This document shows positions 22,418 to 31,065 of a stretch of 32,447 nt of DNA, one piece after another. The notes beneath the pieces are model-generated. The model did not search any database, was not told the DNA's origin, and was given only the letters and a program-made list of their open reading frames with translations. Position 1 is the stretch's first letter. Each line of letters starts with the position of its first letter. A program made the position numbers and the translations under genes. Source of the stretch: JACKOF01 sp041571855 (lineage in GTDB: Bacteria > Pseudomonadota > Gammaproteobacteria > Pseudomonadales > Porticoccaceae); the NCBI GenBank assembly GCA_041571855.1, contig JBFFTH010000005.1, positions 1-32,447 on the forward strand, given 5' to 3'.

Positions 22418-24025
22418 TCACATGCGAAAAACACCAAACCTGGTGTCTTCGATTTCCCTGTTCAGGCTCGCCGAAATGGCCAGCCCAAGAACCATGCGTG
22501 TCTCTGCCGGGTCGATGACACCGTCATCCCACAGTCGCGCAGTGGCGTAATAGGGGTGCCCCTGGCGCTCGTAGTCGTCGATGATCGGTTGCTTGAAGGC
22601 TGCTTCCTGCTCGTCGCTCCAGGTTACGCCCTCGCGTTCGAACTGTTCGCGCTTTACTGTGGCGAGAACGCCGGCCGCCTGTTCTCCGCCCATTACCGAG
22701 ATGCGCGCGTTGGGCCACATGAAAAGGAAGCGCGGATCGTAGGCGCGACCACACATGCCATAGTTGCCGGCGCCAAAAGAGCCGCCTATCAGTACGGTAA
22801 ATTTTGGCACCCTGGCGCAGGCCACTGCGGTCACCATCCTGGCGCCCTGCTTGGCAATGCCACCGGCCTCATACTTCTTGCCGACCATAAACCCGGTGAT
22901 ATTCTGCAGGAATACCATTGGTGTTTTTCGTTGCACACAGAGTTCGACAAAGTGAGCGCCTTTCTCCGCTGAATCGCCAAACAGAATGCCGTTGTTGGCG
23001 ACAATGCCCACCGGGTAACCAGAGATTCGCGCGAACCCGCAAACCAGCGTGGTGCCATAGAGTGATTTGAATTCATCGAAATCGGAGCCGTCCACAATCC
23101 GTGCGATCACCTCGCGCACATCGTAGGATTGTCGCTTGTCCCTGGGGATGACACCGTAGATCTCTTTCGGGTCGTAGAGAGGATCCCGGGGCTCGCGAGT
23201 ATCCAGCGGTTGCGGTTTGACCCGATTGCAGCGGGCGACGGCACGGCGTGCCAGCTCCAGTGCATGGTGATCATTGTGTGCATAGTGGTCTGCAACTCCG
23301 GAGGTGCGGCAGTGAACATCGGCACCGCCAAGATCCTCGGCAGAAACCACCTCTCCGGTGGCGGCCTTTACCAGCGGCGGGCCACCGAGAAAAATGGTGC
23401 CCTGGTTTTTGACAATAATGGACTCATCCGCCATCGCCGGTACATAGGCGCCACCGGCGGTACAGGAGCCCATAACCGCCGCAATCTGCGGGATGCCCTC
23501 GGCCGACATATTGGCCTGGTTGAAAAAGATATGGCCAAAGTGGTCGCGGTCGGGGAAAACCTCATCCTGATTGGGCAGGTTGGCGCCACCCGAGTCCACC
23601 AGGTAGATGCAGGGGAGGTTGTTTTCCCGGGCGATGGTCTGGGCGCGCAGGTGCTTTTTTACCGTCAGCGGATAGTAGGTTCCACCCTTGACGGTGGCGT
23701 CATTGGCAACCACCACGCACTCCTGTCCCGAGATGCGGCCGATGCCGGTAATAATACCGGCCGAGGGAACCTCGTCGTCGTAAACATCCCAGGCGGCCAG
23801 CTGGGAGAGCTCCAGAAACGGCGAGCCGGGGTCGAGGAGGAAATTTATCCGCTCACGGGGCAGCAGTTTTCCCCGCGAAACGTGGCGCTGCCGGGATTTT
23901 TTGCCGCCACCCAGTTTGACCTGCGCCAATTTGGCCCGCAGATCATCTACCTGGGACTGCATATGGGCGCTGTTTTCGCTGAATTCTGCGCTGCGGGTGT
24001 TGATGTTCGACTTGATGATGGCCAA
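22418..24025 (-). CDS. liuB: Methylcrotonyl-CoA carboxylase, beta (carboxyltransferase) subunit
   Basis: A 535-residue carboxyltransferase subunit that moves carboxyl from biotin on LiuD to methylcrotonyl-CoA. Motifs include RGKLLPRERINFLLDPGSPFLE, VKGGTYYPLTVKKHLRAQ, SCTAGGAYVPAMADE and GGSFGAGNYGMCGRAYDPRF. Start choice: the frame opens at TTG 24040, but the residues from TTG 24025 (read MAIIKSNINTRSAEF) match the known LiuB N-terminus. The sequence GGGAG stands 8 bases upstream of that TTG as a ribosome site. I therefore annotate a TTG start at 24025. No nearby ATG gives a plausible N-terminus. Confidence 0.95.
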   Translation of the reverse strand: MAIIKSNINTRSAEFSENSAHMQSQVDDLRAKLAQVKLGGGKKSRQRHVSRGKLLPRERINFLLDPGSPFLELSQLAAWDVYDDEVPSAGIITGIGRISGQECVVVANDATVKGGTYYPLTVKKHLRAQTIARENNLPCIYLVDSGGANLPNQDEVFPDRDHFGHIFFNQANMSAEGIPQIAAVMGSCTAGGAYVPAMADESIIVKNQGTIFLGGPPLVKAATGEVVSAEDLGGADVHCRTSGVADHYAHNDHHALELARRAVARCNRVKPQPLDTREPRDPLYDPKEIYGVIPRDKRQSYDVREVIARIVDGSDFDEFKSLYGTTLVCGFARISGYPVGIVANNGILFGDSAEKGAHFVELCVQRKTPMVFLQNITGFMVGKKYEAGGIAKQGARMVTAVACARVPKFTVLIGGSFGAGNYGMCGRAYDPRFLFMWPNARISVMGGEQAAGVLATVKREQFEREGVTWSDEQEAAFKQPIIDDYERQGHPYYATARLWDDGVIDPAETRMVLGLAISASLNREIEDTRFGVFRM

Positions 24026-24116
24026 ATCTCTTGCTCCCAATATTTAGTCGGGCCTGCTTGCGGGACCTAAGGGCCGGGCTTCCGGCTTCAGTGATCCGGG
24101 CTGCAGCAGGCTGCGC

Positions 24117-25286
24117 TTAACGGGTTTCATGAAACAGCTCGCGGCCGATCAGCATGCGGCGAATTTCTGACGTTCCCGCGCCAATCTCGTACAGCTTGGC
24201 ATCGCGCAACAGCCGGCCGGTTGGATATTCATTGATATAGCCGTTGCCGCCGAGCAACTGGATGCTGTCCAGTGCGCACTGGGTCGCCTTTTCTGCAGTG
24301 TAGAGTATCACCGCAGCGGCATCTTTCCGCGACGTCTCGCCCCGATCACAGGCGCCAGCCACTGCGTAGAGGTAGGCCCGGCAGGCATTCAGGGTGGCAT
24401 ACATATCGGCCAGCTTGCCCTGCACCAGCTGGAATTCGCCGATCGCCTGGCCAAACTGCTCGCGGTCGTGGATATAGGGTACGACAACATCGAGAGCTGC
24501 CTGCATGATGCCAACCGGGCCACCCGAGAGAACGGTGCGCTCGTAGTCGAGTCCGGACATCAGCACGGCGATGCCCCGGCCCTCTCCGCCGAGGACGTTT
24601 TCGGCGGGAACTTCACAGTCGGCAAACACCAGTTCACAGGTATTGGAGCCGCGCATACCCAGCTTGTCCAGTTTCTGGTGCCGGGAGAAGCCGGGGAAAT
24701 CCCGCTCTACGATAAAGGCGGTGATGCCCCTGGAGCCTGCAGCGACATCCGTTTTGGCATAGATGACATAAGTGTGTGCGTCGGGACCATTGGTGATCCA
24801 CATCTTGTTGCCGTTGAGGATGTATTTGTCGCCGTGCCTGCTCGCATGCAGTTTCATTGAGACCACATCGGAACCGGCATTGGGCTCCGACATCGCCAGT
24901 GCGCCGACATGCTCGCCGCTGCAAAGTTTTGGCAGGTATCTCAGCTTTTGTTCGCGAGTGCCGTTTTTGCGGATCTGGTTGACGCAGAGGTTGGAGTGAG
25001 CACCATATGACAGGCCAACAGCCGCCGAGGCGCGGGATATCTCTTCCATTGCAATCACGTGGGCGAGATAACCCATCCCGGTGCCACCGAACTCCTCCTC
25101 AACCGTGATCCCGAGCAGGCCCATGTCGCCGAATTTGCGCCACATGTCCATTGGGAATTCATTGCGGGCATCGATTGTTGCGGCACGTGGCGCAAGTTCT
25201 GCCTGACAGAACTGGTAGACGGAATCGCGCAGCATGTCGATGTCCTCGCCGAGGTTGAAATTCAGGGTCGGGTAGCTTGTGTTCAT
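24117..25286 (-). CDS. liuA: Isovaleryl-CoA dehydrogenase
   Basis: A 389-residue FAD-dependent acyl-CoA dehydrogenase that oxidises isovaleryl-CoA to 3-methylcrotonyl-CoA. Features include the substrate/FAD region AMSEPNAGSDVVSMK (131-145), KMWITNGPDAHTYVIYAKT, and the C-terminal QLLGGNGYINEYPTGRLLRDAK. The catalytic base is at Glu249 in SGLDYERTVLSGGP, the position used by isovaleryl-CoA dehydrogenases rather than the usual acyl-CoA dehydrogenase position. It follows liuR by 24 bp and precedes liuB by 91 bp. Confidence 0.96.
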   Translation of the reverse strand: MNTSYPTLNFNLGEDIDMLRDSVYQFCQAELAPRAATIDARNEFPMDMWRKFGDMGLLGITVEEEFGGTGMGYLAHVIAMEEISRASAAVGLSYGAHSNLCVNQIRKNGTREQKLRYLPKLCSGEHVGALAMSEPNAGSDVVSMKLHASRHGDKYILNGNKMWITNGPDAHTYVIYAKTDVAAGSRGITAFIVERDFPGFSRHQKLDKLGMRGSNTCELVFADCEVPAENVLGGEGRGIAVLMSGLDYERTVLSGGPVGIMQAALDVVVPYIHDREQFGQAIGEFQLVQGKLADMYATLNACRAYLYAVAGACDRGETSRKDAAAVILYTAEKATQCALDSIQLLGGNGYINEYPTGRLLRDAKLYEIGAGTSEIRRMLIGRELFHETR

Positions 25287-25310
25287 GGGGTGCTCCTGGA
25301 CGGTTGTCCC

Positions 25311-25700
25311 TTATTGTCCCGAGGCTCTGAGGGCTTGCAGGCAATCCGATTCTGCTCTGTTGAGATCGGCGATCATATTGGCGATGTCTTTTTGCTGTTG
25401 CTCCAGCTTTTGGCGCTGTTGCCCGATAGCGGCAATCAGCTTTTGCAGTTGCCCTTTGTTGCCTTTGCCCGGCTCGTACATATTGATGATGTCCCGGGAC
25501 TCATCCAGGCTCAGCCCGAGTCGCTTGCCGCGCAGAATCAGTTTCAGTCGAACCCGGTCAGCCGGTGTATATATTCTTGTCTGTCCCCGGCGCTGGGGAG
25601 ACAGCAGGCCGATCTCCTCATAGTGCCGGATGGTTCGGGTGGTTACCTGGAACTCTCTGGACAGTTCGGAAATGCTGTAGCTGTTTTTATTTTCGGGCAT
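25311..25700 (-). CDS. liuR: MerR-family regulator of leucine degradation
   Basis: A 129-residue MerR-type transcription factor. The N-terminal winged helix (about 8-75) contains SISELSREFQVTTRTIRHYEEIGLLSPQRRG. A dimerising coiled coil (about 78-128, Gln/Lys-rich) follows, with a short C-terminus and no metal-binding cysteine cluster. It heads the liu operon, as LiuR does in Pseudomonas, where it controls branched-chain catabolism. A 30-bp near-palindrome just upstream of its start is the likely operator, so autoregulation is expected. Confidence 0.93.
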   Translation of the reverse strand: MPENKNSYSISELSREFQVTTRTIRHYEEIGLLSPQRRGQTRIYTPADRVRLKLILRGKRLGLSLDESRDIINMYEPGKGNKGQLQKLIAAIGQQRQKLEQQQKDIANMIADLNRAESDCLQALRASGQ

Positions 25701-25733
25701 CGGTGCCAGTCTCCCGGAGCGTATCTGCTGAGC

Positions 25734-25765
25734 TTAATAAATATTTACGCTTACGTAAACGTAAA
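25734..25765 (-). promoter_or_regulatory. Possible MerR-type promoter of the liu operon
   Basis: On the minus strand TTTACG (25765-25760) and TATTAA (25739-25734) are 20 bp apart, a stretched spacer like those of MerR-controlled promoters, with the operator lying in the spacer. Both hexamers are imperfect. Confidence 0.4.
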
Positions 25766-25769
25766 TATT
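25740..25769. promoter_or_regulatory. LiuR operator palindrome
   Basis: AATATTTACG (25740-25749) and CGTAAATATT (25760-25769) are exact inverted arms around the smaller palindrome TTACGTAA (25751-25758). Of 30 positions only 25750 and 25759 break the symmetry. It lies 39 bp from the liuR start codon, in the divergent gap with serB. Confidence 0.75.
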
Positions 25770-25790
25770 GTCGCTGCATTGGTTCTATGT

Positions 25791-25819
25791 TTCTAACTTG
25801 CTGGTGACTCCCCTATAAT
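25791..25819 (+). promoter_or_regulatory. Putative promoter of serB
   Basis: A perfect TATAAT at 25814-25819 with a weak -35 (TTCTAA, 25791-25796) 17 bp upstream, followed by GACCGC. It lies 35 bp before the serB GTG and is separate from the LiuR palindrome, so the two divergent promoters may be independent. Confidence 0.5.
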
Positions 25820-25854
25820 GACCGCAGTTTTCCGGTCTGGGTTTTAAGGCGACT

Positions 25855-27072
25855 GTGGCAAGAGAAATTCTAATAATCAAAGTGACCGGCGAAGATAAGC
25901 CGGGTGTCACCTGTGCCGTGACATCTCTTCTGGCCAGTTCCGATGTGCGGGTATTGGATATCGGTCAGTCAGTGATTCACAATTCCCTGAATCTCGGCCT
26001 GTTGGTGGAAATTGCTCACGCTGAGAGCGTGGACCGCTTGCGGGAGCAAATTGCGGACTGCCTTGCCGAGATGGATATGCAGGTGCGCTTTGATTCAATT
26101 ACCGAAGACAGTTACCGGCGCTGGGTCGCCAAACAGGGTAAGGCACGCCATATCGTGACTTTGCTGGCGCGGTCAATCTCCGCGGCACAAATTGCCCGCG
26201 TGACTGCCATAACTGCCGCCCACGGGCTCAATATCGACAAGATCACCCGCCTGTCGGGCCGCATACCGCTCGATCATTTTGAGGAGAAGAGCAAGGCGTC
26301 TGTGGAGTTTTCTGTTCGTGGCAAACCCGCAAGCATGACGCGACTGAGAGAGGAGCTGCTGGAGCTGTCGGCTGAAATGGAAGTCGATATCGCCTGCCAG
26401 GAAGATAACATCTATCGCCGCAATCGCCGCCTGGTGGTCTTTGACATGGATTCCACCCTGATCGAGGCCGAAGTGATCGATGAGCTGGCAAAGGAGGCGG
26501 GTGTCGGTGAGCAGGTGGCGGCAATTACCGAATCGGCAATGCGGGGTGAGCTGGATTTTTGCGAGAGTTTTGTTCGCCGTGTCGGGCTTTTAAAAGGGCT
26601 CGATGCTTCGGTGCTCGATAGCGTCGCCAGACGAATCCAGATGACCGAGGGTTCGGAGCACCTGATTAATACGCTCCGCAAGCTGGGCTATAAAACTGCA
26701 ATCCTCTCCGGGGGCTTTACCTATTTCGCCAGGCGGATTCAGGCCAATCTCGGAGTCGACTATGTCTACGCCAACGAGCTCGAAGTTGCTGATGGGCTGG
26801 TGACCGGGCGGGTCACCGGTGAGATCGTCGATGGCCGGCGCAAGGCGGCGTTGCTGAGGGAGATCGCTGCGAAAGAGGGGATTGCCCTTGCTCAGGTTAT
26901 CGCGGTTGGCGATGGCGCCAATGATCTGCCCATGCTCAGTATTGCCGGTCTTGGAATTGCCTTTCGCGCCAAGCCGTTGGTGAAGGCCTCCGCCAAGCAG
27001 TCGATTTCCAACCTGGGTCTGGATGCAATTCTCTACCTGATGGGTTTCAGCGACCGCGACGTGCGGCAGTAG
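25855..27072 (+). CDS. serB: Phosphoserine phosphatase SerB
   Basis: A 405-residue phosphoserine phosphatase that makes serine. The N-terminal half carries tandem ACT-like regulatory domains (about 1-180; ILIIKVTGEDKPGVTCAVTS and HIVTLLARSISAAQIARVTAI). The HAD domain (about 190-400) has the nucleophile and acid Asp197/Asp199 in VVFDMDST, Ser285 in LSGGF, Lys330 and VGDGANDLPM (351-360). The start is a GTG at 25855, supported by the family N-terminus. It converges on the FimX-like gene with only 2 bp between stops. The ACT domains suggest amino-acid feedback, as in other long SerB proteins. Confidence 0.96.
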   Translation: MAREILIIKVTGEDKPGVTCAVTSLLASSDVRVLDIGQSVIHNSLNLGLLVEIAHAESVDRLREQIADCLAEMDMQVRFDSITEDSYRRWVAKQGKARHIVTLLARSISAAQIARVTAITAAHGLNIDKITRLSGRIPLDHFEEKSKASVEFSVRGKPASMTRLREELLELSAEMEVDIACQEDNIYRRNRRLVVFDMDSTLIEAEVIDELAKEAGVGEQVAAITESAMRGELDFCESFVRRVGLLKGLDASVLDSVARRIQMTEGSEHLINTLRKLGYKTAILSGGFTYFARRIQANLGVDYVYANELEVADGLVTGRVTGEIVDGRRKAALLREIAAKEGIALAQVIAVGDGANDLPMLSIAGLGIAFRAKPLVKASAKQSISNLGLDAILYLMGFSDRDVRQ

Positions 27073-27074
27073 GA

Positions 27075-29162
27075 TTACTGCTCGTCCTGAAAATCGAAAT
27101 CCATTTTGGCTGCGGGCGGCCGCACAAAGTTTCCCTGTATATAGTCAATACCGTGGTACCAGAGTGCCGGGATCATGCTGGCGTTTTCAACATGCGGGAT
27201 AATCACCTGGCAATCGGTATGTTTTAATCCGCCGAGAAGATCTTCAATGTCTTCCAAGTGGTTTTCGCGGTTGCGCTGGGTTTTGTCAATTATGGTGCTG
27301 TCAAGTTTTACAAAGTCAAAGCAGACTGTGGCTAACATTTGCAGCGGGTCGATTGCCCGCCCGAAGTGAGACAGCGAGGTGAGGCTTTTTATCGCCGCAA
27401 GGTCACTGATCAGCTTGGTCGCTTGATTGCGGTGCCTGCCCACATCAATTTCGCGAATCTGAAAGATCAGCTGTTTCGGTGAGATGTTTGATGCCTTCAT
27501 GGCAACTTTCAGCCATGGGATAAAGCCGGAATCGCAGATCGTAGCGTCGGCGAGATTGATAAACAGTCGGGTTTCGGGGTCGCTTTTGGTTTTCTCCGAG
27601 AGGGCTTTGAACGACTCCATAATGACCCAGCGATCAATCTTGCCGGCGACTTTTGACCTGAACAGCTGATCAATAAAGTCCTCCGGCAGATCTTCGGGGT
27701 TGCCTTCAGGACTTACGCGAAGCAGTACTTCGTAGAACTCGCTGGGCTCTCCGTGGAGCGGTACCAAGGGTTGGTAGAAGAGAACAAAGAGGTTTTTATC
27801 CAGTAAAGTGTCACCGAGCTCTTCCACGTTAAAACTGGTTTTTGCTGCAGTTTTGATGTCGGCCTCGTAGATTTTTACGCCATTGCCATAGTTGGCCTGC
27901 TCCTGGTCTGCCTGCAACTCGGTGATTGCCTGCAGACACCGGAATATACAGCCCTCAGGTGAAGTAACCGCCTCACTGATGCCGCTGATGCCAATGCTGA
28001 GGGTGATATCGAAGGTTTGGTCATCAACCTCTATTGGCTTTTCCCTGGCGGCCTGGCAGAGGTTTTCGGCCAATTGCGCCGCATGATTGATGCTGGCGCC
28101 TTTAACCAGCAGAATCAGGCTCTCTTCCTTAAAGCGGTCAAAACTGTGGGCATCATCAATCTGCGCTTCGAGACGTTCGATCAGTGAGATGACCAGCTTC
28201 TCCATTGCCTGGTAGCCGATTTCTTCCTGAAGATCGTGGTAGCGATCAATGCAGATATAGATCAGGGTGGAGAGATTGCCCTGGGTAGCCGCCTGGTTGA
28301 TGGCGTTGTCGATATGCTCCAGTGTTCGATGGCGCTGAATCGGAGCGCCAGCATGAGTCAGACGGCTGATTTGGGAGACATCGCTTCCGGCCAGGTCCTC
28401 CATCGGAATCAAAAACTGCAATGCGGGTTCACTGTCAAAGTCGACGCGGGAAACCTGGCATTCTACGGGTATCGGGGTGTCGTCGCCGGAAACCCCGGTG
28501 AAGGTAACGACCTGTTTTTCCGGTTCCTCCTCGGGATCGAGTGGCTTCAAAAACTTCTTCATCCTGGGGTGATCATCCGGGGCAATGGTATCGATGACCG
28601 GCAGGCAGCTCATGCCTTCTGGATCGATAAAGCCGAACAGGTTGGCGTAGGCCTCATTGGCGTAGGTATAGGTTCCATCCTGGACGATAGCAATGGCATC
28701 TCTGGAGGAGCCCAACAGTCGCTGGCAGCGGCTTTCCGATTCCATATAGCGACGCTTCCAGTATCGCAGTCCGCGTCTTTGCCCCAGGTTGTAGAGAATG
28801 CGCGCAATGGTCAGCAATAACAGCTGGTCTTCATCCATGGGTATGGTGGCATAAGAGCCTAGCTTCATGCCCTCGGTTATTTTTTCAAAGCTTTTGTCGG
28901 CGCATATTTGAATCACCGGCAAGTCCAGATTCAGGCGGCGCAGGATAGTAAAAATGTCCTTCCCCGGAATTGATTCGCTTTCATGCTGGGACAGAATCAG
29001 GTCAAACGGCTTTTCTTCCATCAGCTTGATGATTGCTTTCGGGTCCCTGGTGTACGTCGGTGTGACCCTGTACTTGGCATTTCGCAACAAGCTGGTCAGG
29101 CGGTTTGCTTCATTTTGATCGTCGTGAACGATGAGAACTTTTAGCTCTTCATTCGATGCCAT
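27075..29162 (-). CDS. fimX: FimX-like c-di-GMP effector (degenerate REC-PAS-GGDEF-EAL)
   Basis: A 695-residue protein with the domain order of Pseudomonas FimX, the c-di-GMP receptor that promotes type IV pilus assembly and twitching. Approximate positions: receiver 8-124, PAS 146-256, GGDEF-like 281-436, EAL-like 446-681. The receiver lacks the phospho-accepting Asp (LILSQHE) and the switch Lys. Where GGDEF should be it reads DRFKEES. The EAL motif is EVL (478-480 in FYEVLLR). AGKIDRWVI and a C-terminus of YIQGNFVRPP-type with MDFDF closely follow FimX, so it should bind rather than make or cut c-di-GMP. An upstream ATG at 29219 is possible; I chose 29162 by alignment with the FimX N-terminus (ILIVHDDQNEA-like). 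No pilus gene is in the window. Confidence 0.85.
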   Translation of the reverse strand: MASNEELKVLIVHDDQNEANRLTSLLRNAKYRVTPTYTRDPKAIIKLMEEKPFDLILSQHESESIPGKDIFTILRRLNLDLPVIQICADKSFEKITEGMKLGSYATIPMDEDQLLLLTIARILYNLGQRRGLRYWKRRYMESESRCQRLLGSSRDAIAIVQDGTYTYANEAYANLFGFIDPEGMSCLPVIDTIAPDDHPRMKKFLKPLDPEEEPEKQVVTFTGVSGDDTPIPVECQVSRVDFDSEPALQFLIPMEDLAGSDVSQISRLTHAGAPIQRHRTLEHIDNAINQAATQGNLSTLIYICIDRYHDLQEEIGYQAMEKLVISLIERLEAQIDDAHSFDRFKEESLILLVKGASINHAAQLAENLCQAAREKPIEVDDQTFDITLSIGISGISEAVTSPEGCIFRCLQAITELQADQEQANYGNGVKIYEADIKTAAKTSFNVEELGDTLLDKNLFVLFYQPLVPLHGEPSEFYEVLLRVSPEGNPEDLPEDFIDQLFRSKVAGKIDRWVIMESFKALSEKTKSDPETRLFINLADATICDSGFIPWLKVAMKASNISPKQLIFQIREIDVGRHRNQATKLISDLAAIKSLTSLSHFGRAIDPLQMLATVCFDFVKLDSTIIDKTQRNRENHLEDIEDLLGGLKHTDCQVIIPHVENASMIPALWYHGIDYIQGNFVRPPAAKMDFDFQDEQ

Positions 29163-29314
29163 GGATTGTTTTTCTCGGCGTTTATTTTGTCGGCTTATCA
29201 GTCGGGAGAAGACGGTCATTTTTCTTTACAGTAGTGATTAGTAACGTTTCATTATAGAGAAATGTGGGTTGAGATCGAGTGCTGCCGATGCGATTGTCTT
29301 GATTTGGGCTTGCC

Positions 29315-30322
29315 TCAGCTCACAGGTATTTTGCTGGCTTCCCCGGCCAGCTCCTTCACCAGCTTTGGCACCAGGTAGCCCGGGAGTGCTTTTATCAGTT
29401 GTCGGTAAATTTCCACAGCATACTTTTCCGGTACATTGAAATGAGCGGCCCCGGACACTCGATCCAGCAGATGAAGGTAGTAGGGCTGCACGCCTGCTGC
29501 AAACAGCGTTTCACTCAGCTCTGTCAGTATATCAGCACTATCGTTGATACCCTTAAGCAAAACGCTCTGGTTAAACAGGGCTATGCCACTGGCTTTCATG
29601 CGTGCGATGGCTGATATAACGTCGCTGTCCAGTTCGTTGGGATGATTGCAATGCAGAACCATCACCGGCTTCAGGCGAGTGCCTGTCATCCAGTTGAGGC
29701 AGGAGGTATTGATCCGATCCGGGATCACGATCGGCAGGCGGCTGTGAATGCGCAACCTCCGCACATGCTTGATGTCTGCAACCTGCTCGGTCAGCCACTG
29801 CAGTTGCCGGTCGCTGGCTGCCAGCGGATCACCGCCGCTGTAGATCACTTCTGAAATGCTTTTGTCATGGCGTATGTAGTCCAGGGTCTGCTGCCACTCG
29901 TTGCGGCCGGGTCTGTTGTTGCCGTAGTCAAAGTGTCGTCGAAAACAATAGCGGCAGTTGATCGCACAGTTGGTGCTGCCGATAAGCAAGACCCTGCCGT
30001 GGTATTTGTGAATCAATCCGGGTGCCGCGTTGGCCTGCTTTTCCTCCAGCGGGTCGCGCAGGTAGCCCGGCACAAGGGCAAGTTCTTCTGCCGCGGGTAA
30101 AACCTGTTTCAGCAGGGGATCCTCGGGGTTGCCCTTTTCGATTCGATTGAGATACGCGCGAGGGACCCGCAGGGAAAATTTTTCGCAGGCAGCGAAGGCA
30201 TTATCCAGGGATGCCGGGTCGAGCGCCAGTTCGCGAAACAGTTCTTGCGGGTCGCGGATGCAGGTACTTAACTGTTCCTGCCAGCTCTGGCTATCCACAG
30301 TTGCAACTGAACGGGTTATCAT
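29315..30322 (-). CDS. epmB: EF-P beta-lysylation protein EpmB (radical SAM lysine 2,3-aminomutase-like)
   Basis: A 335-residue radical SAM enzyme that converts L-alpha-lysine to beta-lysine for attachment to EF-P. The iron-sulfur motif C119-x3-C123-x2-C126 lies in NCAINCRYCFRRHF. It is followed by EVIYSGGDPLAASD, RLRIHSRLPIVIPDRI and the C-terminal PYYLHLLDRVSGAAHF. I chose the ATG at 30322, because the longer open frame (to 30751) is antisense to efp. It is divergent from efp with 39 bp between start codons, as in many gammaproteobacteria, and its partner EpmA is coded 0.7 kb away. Confidence 0.96.
   Translation of the reverse strand: MITRSVATVDSQSWQEQLSTCIRDPQELFRELALDPASLDNAFAACEKFSLRVPRAYLNRIEKGNPEDPLLKQVLPAAEELALVPGYLRDPLEEKQANAAPGLIHKYHGRVLLIGSTNCAINCRYCFRRHFDYGNNRPGRNEWQQTLDYIRHDKSISEVIYSGGDPLAASDRQLQWLTEQVADIKHVRRLRIHSRLPIVIPDRINTSCLNWMTGTRLKPVMVLHCNHPNELDSDVISAIARMKASGIALFNQSVLLKGINDSADILTELSETLFAAGVQPYYLHLLDRVSGAAHFNVPEKYAVEIYRQLIKALPGYLVPKLVKELAGEASKIPVS
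30317..30322 (+). promoter_or_regulatory. Possible -10 element of efp
   Basis: TATCAT (5 of 6) at 30317-30322 is followed by AGCCGCC and lies 39 bp before the efp ATG, overlapping the first codon of epmB on the other strand. No good -35 is visible, so it is tentative. Confidence 0.35.
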
Positions 30323-30361
30323 AGCCGCCTTTTGAAATCCCAGATAAAGGTTGAGGTAATA

Positions 30362-30925
30362 ATGGCCAACTATTCTACCAACGAATTTCGCTCCGGTCTG
30401 AAAGTAATGCTTGATGGCGACCCGTGCGCCATTGTCGAAAATGAATTTGTTAAGCCCGGCAAGGGCCAGGCGTTCAGTCGCGTCAGGTTGAGAAACCTGA
30501 AAACCGGCCGAGTCTGGGAGCGCACATTCAGGTCGGGAGAGTCGCTGGAAGGCGCCGATGTGATGGATAAGGATATGCAGTACCTCTACACCGATGGTGA
30601 ATACTGGCATTTTATGGAGCCAGACACTTTCGAGCAGCACCAGGCTGATGCAGTGGTCCTGGGTGAATCGGCCAAGTGGCTGAGAGAGCAGGATAATTGT
30701 GTTGTAACGCTCTATAACGGTGCGCCGCTGGCTGTCACCCCGCCCAATCATGTCGAACTGGAAATTGTCGATACTGATCCCGGCCTCAAGGGCGACACTG
30801 CCCAGGGTGGGACCAAGCCGGCGACTCTCAGCACCGGCGCGGTTGTCAAGGTCCCCCTGTTTCTCAATATCGGGGATGTGGTAAAGGTAGACACCCGAAC
30901 CGGCGAGTATATAAGCCGGGCGTAG
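30362..30925 (+). CDS. efp: Translation elongation factor P
   Basis: A 187-residue EF-P that rescues ribosomes stalled at polyproline stretches. The modified lysine is Lys34 in VKPGKGQAF, the same position as in E. coli and the target of EpmA. The family C-terminus has TPPNHVELEIVDTDPGLKGDT and STGAVVKVPLFLNIGDVVKVDTRTGEYISRA. I chose the ATG at 30362 (MANYSTNEF); the frame's earlier start at 30332 adds ten residues outside the family. The ribosome site is AAAGGTTGAGG. Confidence 0.97.
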   Translation: MANYSTNEFRSGLKVMLDGDPCAIVENEFVKPGKGQAFSRVRLRNLKTGRVWERTFRSGESLEGADVMDKDMQYLYTDGEYWHFMEPDTFEQHQADAVVLGESAKWLREQDNCVVTLYNGAPLAVTPPNHVELEIVDTDPGLKGDTAQGGTKPATLSTGAVVKVPLFLNIGDVVKVDTRTGEYISRA

Positions 30926-31065
30926 TTAACCATTCATGCAAGCCGTAAGTGTCCAAACAGTGAAGCCCACCCTGTCGCTGCTGAAGATCAGATTGATGCC
31001 GCTGAGCGTCTCCTTGGTCTGGTCGCGGGCTCGCCAGTGCTTTTCGCAACAGCCCAGTTGCTAGG

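Noticed and set aside
30323..30751. 143-codon upstream extension of the epmB frame
   Set aside because: It is antisense to efp, has no family resemblance, and EpmB has a normal start at 30322.
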